Assembly: GCA_013306675.1 (NCBI GenBank)
Contig: JABLUY010000041.1
Coordinates: forward strand, 1-64,000
Direction of reading: 5' to 3'
Source: Thraustochytrium sp. TN22
Taxonomy: Eukaryota > Sar > Bigyra > Thraustochytrida > Thraustochytriidae
Length of the DNA stretch: 64,000 nt
This document shows, piece after piece, positions 32,113 through 42,320 of the stretch (positions are counted from its first letter, which is position 1; each line of letters opens with the position of its first letter). A program made the translations under genes and the position numbers. The notes below the pieces were generated by a model. It ran no database searches, was not told the origin of the DNA, and worked only from the letters and a program-made list of their open reading frames with translations.

Positions 32113-33532
32113 ATCCAGTGCGGGCCGCGCCGCGCGTCGGCCCGCTCCGCCCCGCGCCCCGCCGCCTTCGCCGCCTTCGCGCCTTCGCCGCCTTCGCCGC
32201 GCCTCGGGGGCCTCGCCTCGCCGCGACTCGCCGCGCCTCGCCGCGCCGCGCCGCCGCTCGCCGCGCGCGAAGCCTGCAGTCGGCCGGCCGCTTGCGGGTC
32301 TGCGGCCGCGCTCAGCGGCGTCTGGACGTCGGCCAGCTCGCGACGACTCGACTTGGAGTGTGAGTCAGGCTGGCGTGTAACCCTGCCACACCGGCGACAG
32401 GGCTAGCTCGAGAGGCCGGCAGCGCAAGACCAAGGCGCTCCTCGAGGCCTCGAGCCTCCTCGTCCGGATGCGGCTGGCGGCCAGGGCTGGCCGTGGCAGC
32501 GGCCAGCGCAGAGCGATGGAGCAATCGTGACCTCAAAGGGCCGGCCGCAGAAGACGGGCCGCGCGGGGGCGTGGCAGCCTGCTCTTCTGGCCGCGGCGAC
32601 AGGACTCTCAGAGGTGCTCTCAGTGACCACGCACGCACTGCACTGCTCAGACTGCTCTCACTGTCTGCACAGACTGCACTGCACTAAGTGACTAACTTAC
32701 TACGCTCAGGCTGCACTTCGACTGGAGAGGGAGTGGGGCTGCGCGGCGCGTGCCACTCTGCCAGCATGCCAGCAGTGCTGCAGGGCCGCGTGTGCGTGCG
32801 CTCGCCAGCACGACCAGCGCCGCGAAGGGCGCCGCCGGTGCCGGTGACGGGCGCTACGTGAACGGTGCTCGCGCGGCCGCCGTCCGGCCGAAGGCATGTG
32901 AAGGCTCCGGCTGGCCGCGGCAAACACGCTGTGCACGTGGCGGGGTCCCTTCGTTGTTGATGTTGTCGAGGTCCTTGAGGAGCGGGAGCTTTCGTCGCGT
33001 TTCCCGGACGCTTTTGAGAACTTGGACGAGAAGTCCTCGTCGTCTCCTCGTCCGAGCCCTCGTCCGGGTCTTGGCTGATCAACGAGCGAGCGCCTCCTTC
33101 AAGTTCGTTCGTCCGAGAGTCCGCCCGGCAAGTCGTGGCGCACCTCCTCGCCCTTCCGTGGCCGTGGCCGCCAGAATCCGCCTTCCAGCTCAGCCTGCTA
33201 CTAGCTAGCTAGCTCGCTAACGCTCCTCCGTTGGCGTCAGTGATGGTGAGCAGCTGAGCAGCTTCACCTCGCTTCGCAGGCCGCCGGCGCCGCGCAGGCC
33301 GCCGCGCCGCGCGAGAACCGCGAGCCCGCCCGAGCGCGGTTTCCGCGCGGCGCGCCGCCTTTACAAGGCGCCGCCGAAAGCGGCCCAAGAAGGGGCCCAT
33401 CCCGCGCGCGCCGCCGCCAAGGCGGGCTCCGAGGCGGCGCGTGCACAGCGCGCGCGGTGGCGCGCGCGGGACGGCGCGCGCGGCGGGCAAAGCCGGAGCT
33501 CGGCGCGCGCGGCGGCGCGGCCCGCGGAGAGG
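32113..33532. other. Divergent intergenic region
   Basis: This 1.4-kb gap lies between the starts of the repeat protein (minus) and the GLTP-like gene (plus). It is very GC-rich near both starts. It has a GCTAGCTCG motif near 32402 and CTAGCTAGCTAGC near 33202-33214. A plus-strand frame ending near 33077 (about 32900-33077) has balanced, protein-like composition but lacks an ATG in frame without splicing, so it is not called. Confidence 0.5.
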
Positions 33533-34645
33533 ATGCCGTGCCCGTGCCTCGCGAGCGGGAGCGGCGGCGCGGACGGGAAGGGCGGCGCGCTGGCGGCCGG
33601 CGGCGACCTCGGCGCGCGCGCGCCGGAGCCCGTGGACGAGCCGGAGCCCCGCGCGGGGGAAGTAGAGGAGGAGGAGGAGGAGGAGCGGGCGGAGGCGGAG
33701 GAGGGGCGGCAGCTGGAGGAGGAGGAGGGCCAGGGCGACCTGCTGGCGCTCTCGTACGAGCGGCTGGCGGAGATGGCCACGGAGCTGTGGCGGACGGCCA
33801 CGCAGTACCTGATGCCGGAGGAGGCCGAGACGGCTGCGGCGAGGCACGCGGAGGATATCCAGCGCATGGACACGGTGGCGCTGCGGGAGCACGTGGTCGC
33901 GACGCGCGACATGCAGGACGCCGTGCAGCAGGTCATGGAGTCCGGCGACGTCTCGCCCGAGGAGGTGGCCACGGCGCAGCGGTCGTCTCTGAACCTTGGC
34001 GCCAAGCCGCTCTTCGACGGCAACATGTTCGCGCTAGTGCTGCGGCAGTCGGTGAACCGCGACAGGTCGGTGAGCGCGACGCGGTTTCTGTCGGCCGCGC
34101 GCCAGGTGCCCGGGCTCGTCGGCGGCTTGGGCCGCACCTTCGAATTCGCCACGGTTGATCTGGAGAAGAAGATGTCCATCGCCGAGCAGCGCCTTAGCGA
34201 GACGGCGGCCGACCTCGGCAAGGACGAGGAAGACGTCACGCTGCAGGACATGGTGGAGCGCGACATCAACCTGGGCATCACGCACGCTGGTAAGAAGGCG
34301 GCGCCCGCCTCGCGCACCATCTTGCGCCTCATGTGGTTCTTCGACTTTGTCGGCGCGCTCATGCAGGAGCTCGCCGACGCGCCGAACAATGACCTCAAGA
34401 CGGTCTGCTCCAAAGTCTACGATGAGACCCTCGCCGAGCGCCACGTTTGGATTCTGCGCAAGGCGGCGCGCTCCGGCATGCGCCTCCTGCCCTCCAAGGA
34501 CGTCTTTCGCCTGCGCCTCGGCACCACCAAGCTCTCTGCGGCCGAGGAGATTGAAAAACTGCACAACTGGGCCGCCGCGGTCCGCGAGGTCGAGGACGTC
34601 ATGTGGGAGTATATGATCGACAATGGCGTCTCCGAGCTTCCGTGA
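33533..34645 (+). CDS. GLTP-fold sphingolipid transfer protein
   Basis: This 370-aa protein carries an all-helical glycolipid transfer domain at about residues 170-355. The family moves glycolipids or ceramide-1-phosphate between membranes. Matching elements are LGRTFEFATVDLEKKM with the head-group Asp 209, LQDMVERDINLGI, SRTILRLMWFFDFVGALMQE with Trp 268, and TLAERHVWILRKAAR with His 304. The spacing of Asp, Trp and His is close to human GLTP (48, 96, 140). The usual Asn four residues after the Asp is a Lys here, so head-group choice may differ. The first 170 aa are an acidic, poly-Glu-rich extension absent from the small family members, with a helical stretch near 75-160. The frame opens at ATG 33533 in gagaggATG. 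Confidence 0.8.
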   Translation: MPCPCLASGSGGADGKGGALAAGGDLGARAPEPVDEPEPRAGEVEEEEEEERAEAEEGRQLEEEEGQGDLLALSYERLAEMATELWRTATQYLMPEEAETAAARHAEDIQRMDTVALREHVVATRDMQDAVQQVMESGDVSPEEVATAQRSSLNLGAKPLFDGNMFALVLRQSVNRDRSVSATRFLSAARQVPGLVGGLGRTFEFATVDLEKKMSIAEQRLSETAADLGKDEEDVTLQDMVERDINLGITHAGKKAAPASRTILRLMWFFDFVGALMQELADAPNNDLKTVCSKVYDETLAERHVWILRKAARSGMRLLPSKDVFRLRLGTTKLSAAEEIEKLHNWAAAVREVEDVMWEYMIDNGVSELP

Positions 34646-34684
34646 GAAGATGAGACTGAGAAGATGAGACTGAGAGACAGACAG

Positions 34685-34717
<33 letters not shown>

Positions 34718-35028
34718 CAGGGAGACCGCGAGACCGCGAGACAGCGACAGCGACAGCGACAGCTATAGCAACAGCAACAAAGAGGCTAGCATTTGCTGTG
34801 CGAGTGTCTTTTCCTCACTAACTTTCGCTCCCTCTCGTGGTCTCCCTTTTTTTGGCTTCAAAAGCACCTGTGTGGTGATGACCAAAAAGACGCGTGCGCT
34901 GATCTATACCGTGCGACCCGGCGTAGGCCCGTTCGTGCGCAAGTAAAACGGCCAGCGCCGCACCCTCGTAAAAAGTAAAGCTTCGAAAAGTTTGCACTTG
35001 CGATGCAATGGCATCAGGGCACTAGCGA

Positions 35029-35067
<39 letters not shown>

Positions 35068-35074
35068 GATGGAA
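34646..35074. other. Convergent 3' gap with microsatellites
   Basis: This 429-bp gap holds CA and GA runs (34680-34718), CGAGAC and CGACAG repeats (34727-34762), an A/T-richer stretch, and five copies of a 7-bp GGCCTCT repeat at 35030-35064 just before the aminotransferase stop. No gene is seen. Confidence 0.7.
35030..35064 (+). repeat. GGCCTCT heptamer repeat, five copies
   Basis: Five exact tandem copies lie 10 bp beyond the stop of the minus-strand aminotransferase gene, within its likely 3' UTR. Confidence 0.95.
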
Positions 35075-36289
35075 TCAGGAGCGAATGGCCTCGACGGCGC
35101 GGTCGATGGTCTCGGGCTTCTTGCAAATGGCGAAGCGGATGAGGTAGTCGGGCGGGTTCTCCGTGGCGTGAAAGACCGACATGGGCACGCAAATGACGCC
35201 CTTCTCAGTCGCCATCCAGCGCGCAAAGTCGACATCGTTCTTGCCAGTACCGCGCACGTCTGCGACAAGGAAGTAGCCGCCGTCCGGGTGAATGGCAGTG
35301 GCGCCGAGCGTCTCGAGCGCCGCGCCGAGCTTGCGCGCGTTCGCCTGGAACTGCGTGCTGAGCTGCGCGAGCTCCTTGGAGGTGACCGAGTCGGCGCCGC
35401 TGTCGAGGTCGCGCAGCGCCGCGGCCGAGCCCTCCTGCAGGGGCGTGGGCGCGCAGTAGGAGTTATACGCGTGCAGCGAGCGGATGGCCTCGACCAGGTC
35501 GGGCGGCCCAAAAACCCAGCCCACGCGCCAGCCGGTGAGCGAGAAGAGCTTCGAGGTGGACCCCAGCGTCAGGGTGCGACCGGCCATGCCCTTTTGGTGC
35601 GCCAGCCGCAGGTGCGTGCGCTCCGGGTGGAACACAAAGGACTCGTACACCTCGTCCGAAATGCAGAGCAGGTCCTTTTCCACGACCCACGACGAGAAGC
35701 GCGAGACCTCCTCGGCCGAGGCCACGTGGCCCGTCGGGTTGTGCGGCGAGTTGAAGATGATGAGCTTCGTCTTGTCCGTCACGGCCTTGTCCAGCTCCGC
35801 GAAGTCCACTGCGAACTCCGGCGCCTGCAGCGTCACCGTCACCGGCACGCCGCCGGCCATGCGCACGGCCGGCAGGTACCACGGGAAGAAGGGCTCAAAG
35901 ATGATGACCTCGTCGCCCGGGTCCACGATTGCCTGCAGCGCCGCGTAGATCGCCTCCGTCGCCGACGTGACCACCACCAGGTTCAGATCCACATCCACCT
36001 TGGCCTCGGCCGGAATGCCCACATCCTTGTTCCAGTGCGCCGCCAGCGCCTCGCGCAGCGCGATCGTCCCGGGCACCGGGCTGTACTGGTTCAGCCTCAC
36101 CTCCTTCTTGATCACCTCGCACGCGCGCTCGCGCGCGCTCTCCGTGCCCTCGAAGTCCGGGTAGCCCTGGCCCAGGTCGCTCACGATGTTCGGCCCCTGC
36201 GACAGCTTGATGATCTCCGACCACACCTTCTGCCCGCCGCCGCCGCTCTCCGCCAGGATCCGCTGGCTCACGCGCCGCAGCCCGGACAT
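35075..36289 (-). CDS. Class I aminotransferase, kynurenine/methionine aminotransferase-like
   Basis: This 404-aa PLP enzyme swaps an amino group between an amino acid and a 2-oxo acid. Visible motifs are DLGQGYPDFEGTE near the start, QYSPVPGTIALREALA, IIFEPFFPWY, FNSPHNPTGHV with the cofactor-binding Asn, CISDEVYESFVF with the pyridine-nitrogen Asp, and LGSTSKLFSLTGWRVGW with the Schiff-base Lys 247. The NSPHNPTG and TSK.FS.TGW.VGW forms are typical of the kynurenine aminotransferase/glutamine transaminase K branch (KYAT, CCBL). The exact substrate cannot be read from sequence. No clear organelle signal is seen. The length is normal for the family. The minus-strand start is in ggcggcaggATGTCC. 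Confidence 0.93.
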   Translation of the reverse strand: MSGLRRVSQRILAESGGGGQKVWSEIIKLSQGPNIVSDLGQGYPDFEGTESARERACEVIKKEVRLNQYSPVPGTIALREALAAHWNKDVGIPAEAKVDVDLNLVVVTSATEAIYAALQAIVDPGDEVIIFEPFFPWYLPAVRMAGGVPVTVTLQAPEFAVDFAELDKAVTDKTKLIIFNSPHNPTGHVASAEEVSRFSSWVVEKDLLCISDEVYESFVFHPERTHLRLAHQKGMAGRTLTLGSTSKLFSLTGWRVGWVFGPPDLVEAIRSLHAYNSYCAPTPLQEGSAAALRDLDSGADSVTSKELAQLSTQFQANARKLGAALETLGATAIHPDGGYFLVADVRGTGKNDVDFARWMATEKGVICVPMSVFHATENPPDYLIRFAICKKPETIDRAVEAIRS

Positions 36290-37189
36290 CCTGCCGCCGC
36301 CCGCGCGCCCGCCGCCGCCGCGCCCGCGCCGCGCCGCGCCGCCGCCCGCGCGCGATACGCGTCTGCCCCTAGCTAGCTAGCTAGCTAGTAAGAAGCGCGC
36401 CGGCGCCGCTCCATGCCGCGCCAGATGCCGCGCGTCTTCCCGCGCGCTCAGACCGCTCGTGGCGGCGGCGGCGGCGGCGGCGGCGGCGCAGCGGCCCGCG
36501 CGCCGCCGCGCCGCCGCGCCTCGCGGGGGCGGCCGCGGCGACGGAGGGCGCGGGGCCGAGCCGGGCGGAGCGGAGCGGAGCGATGGCGGAATTCGAGCCC
36601 TGGGACGACGCCTCCGCGCGGCGGCGCGGGCGCGGGCGCGGAGGAGGAGGAGGAGGAGGAGGAGGGCGGCAGCGACGCCCTGCACGCCGTCGCCGCGCGC
36701 GGCGCTCACTGCCTGTCGTTGCTGTGCAGCGGCACGCGAGGCGACGTGGTGCCGCTGCAGGATTCCGCATCCTCGGAATTATTTGAATAAACGCATCGCC
36801 CTACTGCAACCGCGCCGTGCCGCGCCGCGCGAGACCACAGAGGACGAGCCCGGAGACGCCGGCTTGCGCGGCGCTCTGCCGACTCGCCGCGCTGCGCTGC
36901 GCGCCGCTGCCAGCGCTGCGCGCCGCTGCCGTCGCTCGGAGGTTGGCCAACGCACTGGGACGATGAAAGCATTCCGGACAGGGCCTGCCCGCCGCCTGCA
37001 CTGGCCACCTGCGCAGCGGGGACCCTGGCGGGGCGCGGCGGCCGCGACGGCTGCGCTGCGCGGCGGCAAACCTTCAAGACCATCGCGCGCGCCGCCAGCG
37101 CCGGCTGCAGCCGCACCCCCGCAAGAAGAGCTGCAGGAACAGCATCAGAAGCCAGCGTGCCGAGGATTGTGCAGACACGAACTGGGCGC
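36290..37189. other. Intergenic region upstream of the aminotransferase
   Basis: This 900-bp gap is highly GC-rich from 36290 to 36700. It has a run of CTAG units at 36365-36389. An ATG at 36583 in a good context begins MAEFEPWDDA but then runs into Arg/Gly repeat, while the neighbouring frame becomes protein-like. AATAAA lies near 36786. A small gene is possible here but cannot be built with confidence. Confidence 0.45.
36365..36389. repeat. CTAG tetranucleotide run
   Basis: Five or more head-to-tail CTAG/AGCT units. The run is its own reverse complement, so it places TAG in every frame of both strands. It is the longest example of a motif found in many gaps of this window. Confidence 0.9.
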
Positions 37190-37492
37190 ATGACGTACGC
37201 CGCGGTCGTGCGGACGCTCGTTGGGCACTTCGTGGGCGTTCAACTCGTGGTCGCAGCGATCGTGCTCGCCGTGGCTTGGATGGCGGACTCGCTGCGGCGA
37301 GGCCTGAAGAGGTGGGTCGTCTTGGATGAGAGAGAGGCAGCGTAGAGCACACGAGGACGCCGCTGACTCACTTTTCGCAGGTCACACACGAGCACGAGGG
37401 CGCCGACAGCGAGCGGGCTACGGCGTGCGAAACAATGTCGTGCAAACCAACGGAACTTGGTGACCAGGCATTGGCAGCGAGCCTGCAAGTAG
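37190..37492 (+). CDS. Possible small spliced membrane protein, 77 aa
   Basis: An ATG at 37190 opens MTYAAVVRTLVGHFVGVQL and continues into one clear hydrophobic span of about 20 residues ending near AWMADSLRRG, followed by a basic tail. A likely intron is 37312-37380: donor GTGGGT, a branch-like CTGAC, then a pyrimidine stretch and CGCAG. Splicing joins exon 1 (37190-37311) to exon 2 (37381-37492) in frame, for a 77-aa product with an Arg/Lys-rich C-terminus. Without splicing the frame ends after 51 aa at 37345. The single span and basic flank resemble small mitochondrial inner-membrane subunits, but I do not recognise a family. Upstream exons cannot be excluded. Confidence 0.35.
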
Positions 37493-38162
37493 CGCTTCTG
37501 CAAAAGTCACGCAAGCGGGGCAAAAGGAGCCACTCTGCATCCTCAAAATGCGGAACAAGCAGGTAGAGCTCCCGCAACGCTCTCGTCGAGGTCCTGCCTG
37601 CAAGGAAGCTTTGCATCCAAAGGTTCCGCGACGATTTTGCGTGCAAAGCTTTCGCTTTGGTGTGCAAAGCGACTGCAAAGCTTTTGGCGTGCAAAGCGAC
37701 TGCACAGCTTTCGCTTTGGCGTGCAAAGTGACTGCAAAGCGACTGCAAAAGCTCTCGCTTTGGCGTGCAAAGCGACTGCAAAGCTTTCGCTTTGGCTTAT
37801 CCCGCAAAGCTCCAATCCCGGCATGCTCCTGCGACGCTCCCGCATACATTGCCTCAGCAACGCTTCCGGGCTGGCTAAGCTCCTGCGTGCAGAGCTCCAG
37901 CGACCTTTTTCGCGCTAGGGAATCAGAGACTTGAAATCGAATGGTCAGAGTATCTGGTCTGGGTACAGAAATTGTATGAACGCAAATGTCGACGCAGAAT
38001 CAGGCCCTGGGAACAGCGTGCAATGCTGTCGCCAGACCCATGTGCTTTGCGCTAAACCAGCAGCCTCGAACTCGTGTGACACATGGCCGCCCCAGTGACT
38101 ACTACGTCCTCACAGTGTCAGCGGGCAGACAGAGCTGCCTCTATATCGTACACATGGTTGCC
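37493..38162. other. Gap with imperfect repeats
   Basis: This 670-bp gap is less GC-rich than its surroundings. It holds the GCAAAGCGACT repeat array at 37639-37799. The rest, next to the Mpv17 stop, shows nothing gene-like. Confidence 0.6.
37639..37799 (+). repeat. Imperfect array of GTGCAAAGCGACTGCAAAGC units
   Basis: At least four irregular copies of a unit of about 30-40 bp share GTGCAAAGCGACTGCAAAGC and CTTTCGCTTTGGC. Parts of the unit are nearly reverse complements (GCAAAGC and GCTTTCG/GCTTTGG), so the array could fold into hairpins. Confidence 0.8.
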
Positions 38163-38912
38163 TCAAGACGAGGCGAGCACTTGCTTGGACGGCGCGTTCA
38201 TGGTGCGCGGCGCGGAAGAGGTAATGTCCGCGGCGCCAGGCGCCGGGGTGGGGGGCGAGGCGGGCTCCTCGACGGTCATCTCGCGGTGCGCAATGAGCGA
38301 AAGCGTGACGTTCCACACTAGCGAGGCGAAGATGGTAGGCAGCACGCGAAACTTGGGCGGGACGAACATAAAATTGAGGAGGTTGACGGGCATCCAGACG
38401 GCAGCGCTCTTGCAGAAGATCTCGAGGGCGTCGCTGGAGATCTTGTGGGCGATGGCGTCCAGCAGCGGCTCGGTGTCCTCGGAGGTGTCGCGCACGCCAA
38501 GTGCACGCTCGGCCGTGATGGTGTAGGAGCAGAAGCCGGCGTTGAACGGGTAGGCCATGACGAGCGTGTTGGTGACGGTCTTGCAGGCGGCCATCTTGAA
38601 GGAGGCGCCCGGGAACCAGCGGTCGAGGCGCCCGAACCAGAGCGCGACGCTGGGCGTGAACACGAAGGCGTTCCACCAGGACACGATGACGTTGCGCTTC
38701 CAGTCGAACCAGCCGAAGAGCTCCGGGCCCTTTTCAGGTTCCACGCTGTGCGCGGGCGGCGCCGGGTGCCTGCTGCGCGCCGTGAGCAGCTGCGCCACGC
38801 CGTCGCCGGTTGTCATGAGCGTCCACGAGAGCGCCATGCTGGTGGCCAGCGGCCGCTTCGTCATGCTGTGCGAGTACGCCGCCCAGGCGCCGCGCGCCAC
38901 GCGCATGGCCAT
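38163..38912 (-). CDS. Mpv17/PMP22 family membrane protein
   Basis: This 249-aa protein of the Mpv17/PMP22/Sym1 family has four or so membrane helices and sits in the mitochondrial inner membrane or peroxisomes. Diagnostic pieces are the N-terminal WAAYSHSMTKRPLATSMAL, in which Y...L...P..T....... is typical, GDGVAQLL, and the C-terminal WMPVNLLNFMFVPPKFRVL with VWN following (family: W.P..Q..NF..VP...R......W). The family is linked to channel activity and mitochondrial homeostasis, but substrates are unsettled. The frame has an ATG at 38987. I prefer 38912 (MAMRVARGAW) because the extra 25 aa are Arg/Ser/Gly-rich and the shorter form matches family starts. Confidence 0.88.
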   Translation of the reverse strand: MAMRVARGAWAAYSHSMTKRPLATSMALSWTLMTTGDGVAQLLTARSRHPAPPAHSVEPEKGPELFGWFDWKRNVIVSWWNAFVFTPSVALWFGRLDRWFPGASFKMAACKTVTNTLVMAYPFNAGFCSYTITAERALGVRDTSEDTEPLLDAIAHKISSDALEIFCKSAAVWMPVNLLNFMFVPPKFRVLPTIFASLVWNVTLSLIAHREMTVEEPASPPTPAPGAADITSSAPRTMNAPSKQVLASS

Positions 38913-39750
38913 GGTGCTGCGTGCTCCTGCGCCGGCCGACCTTGCCTGCCGCTCCGAGTCCCGCCGCTCCGCCCACGACCGCCCCAAGACACTTGGCTTA
39001 TACCTTCGGGCTTTGCCGCGCCGCCGCCGCGAACAGCGCCGGGCGAGACCGCCGAGACGGCGTGTCTGGTCTTCTCACGCGAGTGACTGGCCGGACACTG
39101 ACCACGACTGACCGCGACGATGATTTGTGGGACGAGCTCGCGGTCTGTGGCGAGCAGCGGGCCCATCCGCGGGAGCCTCGGCGCCGCGCGGGTGGCTGGC
39201 ACTGGCTGCAGCCTGCATTGCAAGGCTGTGTGCGAGCCAGGCGCCGGGCGCCTCCCCGACCGAGCCGGCCTCCGTGATGACGCGGCGAGCGATGGCGATC
39301 CGACGCTAGGCCTAGACCTAGAGCTAGGCGGCGCTCATGATTGTGCCGCGCGTCAAGACTGAGCTGACCGCGGTCGGCGCCGAGCCTGAGGCCAGGCCCG
39401 GGCTCAACATGACATCGATGGTAGGCCGACAGCCAGTCGAGCTGTGCTTTTTGTTCGCTGCGAGCCTCTCCGCACGACCGAACGGAGGCAGTTCATGAGA
39501 AGGAGATACATGGTCAAGACGCGCGACCCAAATGGTGGTGGTAGCACTGAGGATCAAGTGTCTGCGCTTTGCTTCCGAATCTACGTCGCGCGCAAGTCCA
39601 GGGAGTCGCCCGAATGCAATACGAGATCGCATAGGCACCGTGAGAAGTCTTTGGGACTACAAAGGTGTGATGCTGCATGAGGAGCAAGGCCCAACTCATG
39701 TGTGGTGGTTTGTTACTACTTCGCCAAAAAGAGAGAGAGCTAACAGTAAG
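38913..39750. other. Intergenic region upstream of Mpv17
   Basis: About 840 bp between two minus-strand genes, including the Mpv17 promoter and the SRP68 3' side. It has mixed base composition and short repeats of CTAGAC/CTAGGC near 39306-39325. No frame looks protein-like. Confidence 0.55.
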
Positions 39751-41658
39751 TTAACGGCGGCCAAACCAGCTGCGCGCGCTTGAAAGCCAGCCTGACTGGT
39801 CCTCCTCGCCCTCGCCCTCGCCGTCGACCTGCGCTTGGCCCTGGGCGCCAGCCGCGTCGGGCGGCCCTGCCTGGACCGGCTTGGAAGGCTTGGCGGTCTT
39901 CTTGGGCTTGGCAGCGGACGGGAGGTTGCCGATCTGCAGCTCGTTGGAGGCCAGGTCGAAAAGAATCGGGTGCGAAGGCACCGCGGTGATGCGCGGCGGA
40001 AAGTCGCAGAGCTGCGGCACGCCGTTGGCGTTCACGGGCGCGTCAAGCGGGTCGGGCGTCTCGTCGCCGGCGCGCAGGCGCGCGCGAAAGGCGTGCGCGA
40101 GCGCGAGGCACTTGGCAGCGCGCGTCTTCGCCTCCACGTCGTCGAGCTGCGCGGCTTGCTGCGGCATGAGCTCCGCGGTGCGCGTCTCCGCGGCGCGCTC
40201 GAAGTTGCGCTCGTACAGCGCAATGGCCTGCGGCCACTTGGCCTGAGCCTGGAAGACGCGGCCAATGACGAGGCGACGAAAGGCCGCGCAGATCTGCTCC
40301 TGCGCGCGCATCTGCGCCACGGAGAGAGCGCCGCCCAGACCAGCGGCGGCTTCGTCCGCATCTGGCGCGGGCGCCTCGGCCTCCGCCTCGGCGGTCCCGG
40401 CGCCGAGCATGTCCAGGATGTCGCGCACCGCCTGCAGCGCCTGGTCGAAGAGATGCACGAGGTCCTTGGGGTGCACGGTCGGCGCATCGGCGGCCGGGGC
40501 CGAGTCCAGGTCGCCCAGCTTGCGGCAAGCGTACATCATGGTGTGGTCCAAGGAAACGCGCAGCTTCTGCGCCTTGACATAGGCGCTGATGTCGTCGAGC
40601 TCCTCGAGAATGCGCTCCGGGCTGGCCGAGGTGGATGCGGTCGCGCCCTTGGACGGCTTGGAGCGCTCCTCGCGCGCCGCGCGCAGAGCGCCGTCGCAGA
40701 CGGACAGCGCCTCGAGAAAGGCCGTCTCCAGAGCGTCGCCCTCACCGGTCTGGCCCTGGCCCGCGGCGGTCGACTTGGCCTCCTCGAGCGACGAGAGTGC
40801 GTCGCGAATCTCGAGGAGCTTGACACGCAGCGCCGGGCTGCGCACCGGCACCTGGCGACCGCGCCACGGCACGGTGGTGGCCTGCTCGGCCTGTACCTTG
40901 CGGTTGGCCTCCATGACCTTCTTGATCTTGGACTGCAGCAGGTCGCTGCCCTCCGCCTCGGCCTGGAGCTGCTTGAGTGCCTCCTGGCTGCCGCCCGGGC
41001 CGCTCTCGCGCGAGAGGTTGTACTTGCAGTAGCGCAGCGCCGGCTCAATGTCCTCGATGCGCTCCTGCATGAGCTCGCGCAGCTCGGGCTCCACGATCTC
41101 CGAGAGCTGCGAGTACACGTTGCGCGCCTTCTCAAACTCCAGGTAGGCGTCCTTCCACCACTCCTTCTCCAGGAGCAGGTTGCCCTGCATCCACGCCGCG
41201 TAAGCCTCGGCCTCCAGCGAAGTTCGGTCGTCCGCCACGGCGTGGCACAGCTCGCGCAGCTTCGCGCTCCACTGTGACGCCTTGGCCAGCCGCCGCACCA
41301 GGTGCAGCCGCTTGCGCGGCTCCTCGCCATCGCGTTGGTTCTCGTCCTTGAGCTGCATCGCGTAACCCCACGCGCGCTCCGCGTTCACCAGCGCCAGCTG
41401 CAGGAACCGCTCATCCTTGCAGTCCTCCGGCGCCAGCTCGCGCCACTCGAACCCGCCGTTCTTGCTGCCCAGCTTGAAGTCCACGCCCTTGTTCTTGCGC
41501 AGCCGCCGCAGCCGCCGCGCGCAGTACTGCCGATACCGCTGGTAGTCGCGGTGCCGGAGCCCGTTCTGCTGCTGGCTCGTCTTCACAAACTCCAGAATGT
41601 GCAGCGACAGCGGCTTGCCGCCATCCCGCCCGCCCGCCGCCGTCACCGCCGCCGCCGG

Positions 41659-41692
<34 letters not shown>

Positions 41693-41703
41693 TCGGCGCC
41701 CAT
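39751..41703 (-). CDS. SRP68: Signal recognition particle subunit SRP68
   Basis: This 650-aa protein is part of the SRP ribonucleoprotein that targets secretory proteins to the ER. It binds 7SL RNA through an N-terminal helical domain and pairs with SRP72 through its C-terminal part. The N-terminal RNA-binding domain (about 28-235) shows LHILEFVKTSQQQNGLRHRD, YQRYRQYCARRLRRLRK, RFLQLALVNAERAWGYAMQL and the Arg-rich KRLHLVRRLAKA, all as in SRP68. WMQGNLLLEKEWWKDAYLEF and EPALRYCKYNL are further matches. The C-terminal 60 aa are Pro/Ala/Gly-rich with a terminal SWFGRR. Poly-Gln follows the initiator (MGAEEQQQ). The length is usual for the family. Confidence 0.95.
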
Positions 41704-41798
41704 GGCGCTCGGGTCAACGAAGCGAACGGCGCACCGCGCGCCGGCCGCCCGGCTGGATCCGCCGAGCGGGTTCGCCGCTCCGCCGCCCGCTTCGCCCT

Positions 41799-41841
<43 letters not shown>

Positions 41842-42320
41842 GCGCGCCCAGACTTTGATTGCCGCGTGGCGACTCGGCGCGGCGGCGGCCTCTTTTTAGA
41901 CCTCTTCTTTTATCCGCCAGGACGGTAGCTTTTGTTCCGGACACCGTCGCGCGCGTCTCGAATCGCCGCCGCCGCCGCCACGGCCCGCCAGCGCTCGGGC
42001 GCCGCTGCGGCTCGAGCGACGGCGGCAGCCGGCGGCGAAGCTCCTGCTTGGGCCCGCGCGACCGCCGCCGCCGCCGGGATCGGGGTGCCGGGGCGCAAAG
42101 GCTTGGCGCTCGCGAGAGCCTCGCGAAAGCCGCGTACCGTTCGAGCGCACACCCCCTTCTGTGACTCCGGCCATGGAGCGCAGTGGCCGCTGCGCTTTGC
42201 TTTTCAAGTTGGCGCTTCTCTTTTGCTTGCATACTGCGCGCCAGTGAGCAAGCGGCGTGCGCTGAGAGCAGAGCTTGACCCGGTCCGTGGAGGTGGTCGC
42301 TTGCTTGCGGCGAGGAAATC
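41704..42320. other. Divergent promoter region between SRP68 and the SAM gene
   Basis: This 617-bp gap has a GCC repeat near 41796-41840 and a pyrimidine-rich stretch TCTTTTTAGACCTCTTCTTT near 41890. It should hold both promoters. No gene is seen. Confidence 0.6.

Noticed and set aside
32766-33077. Protein-like frame reading FVVDVVEVLEERELSSRFPD near 32960
   Set aside because: An ATG at 32766 could reach it only through a weak 46-base intron without the CTGAC motif seen elsewhere. There is too little support.
36583-36790. Possible gene start MAEFEPWDDA
   Set aside because: The good start context leads into Arg/Gly repeat, and the protein-like part lies in another frame with no clear intron between them.
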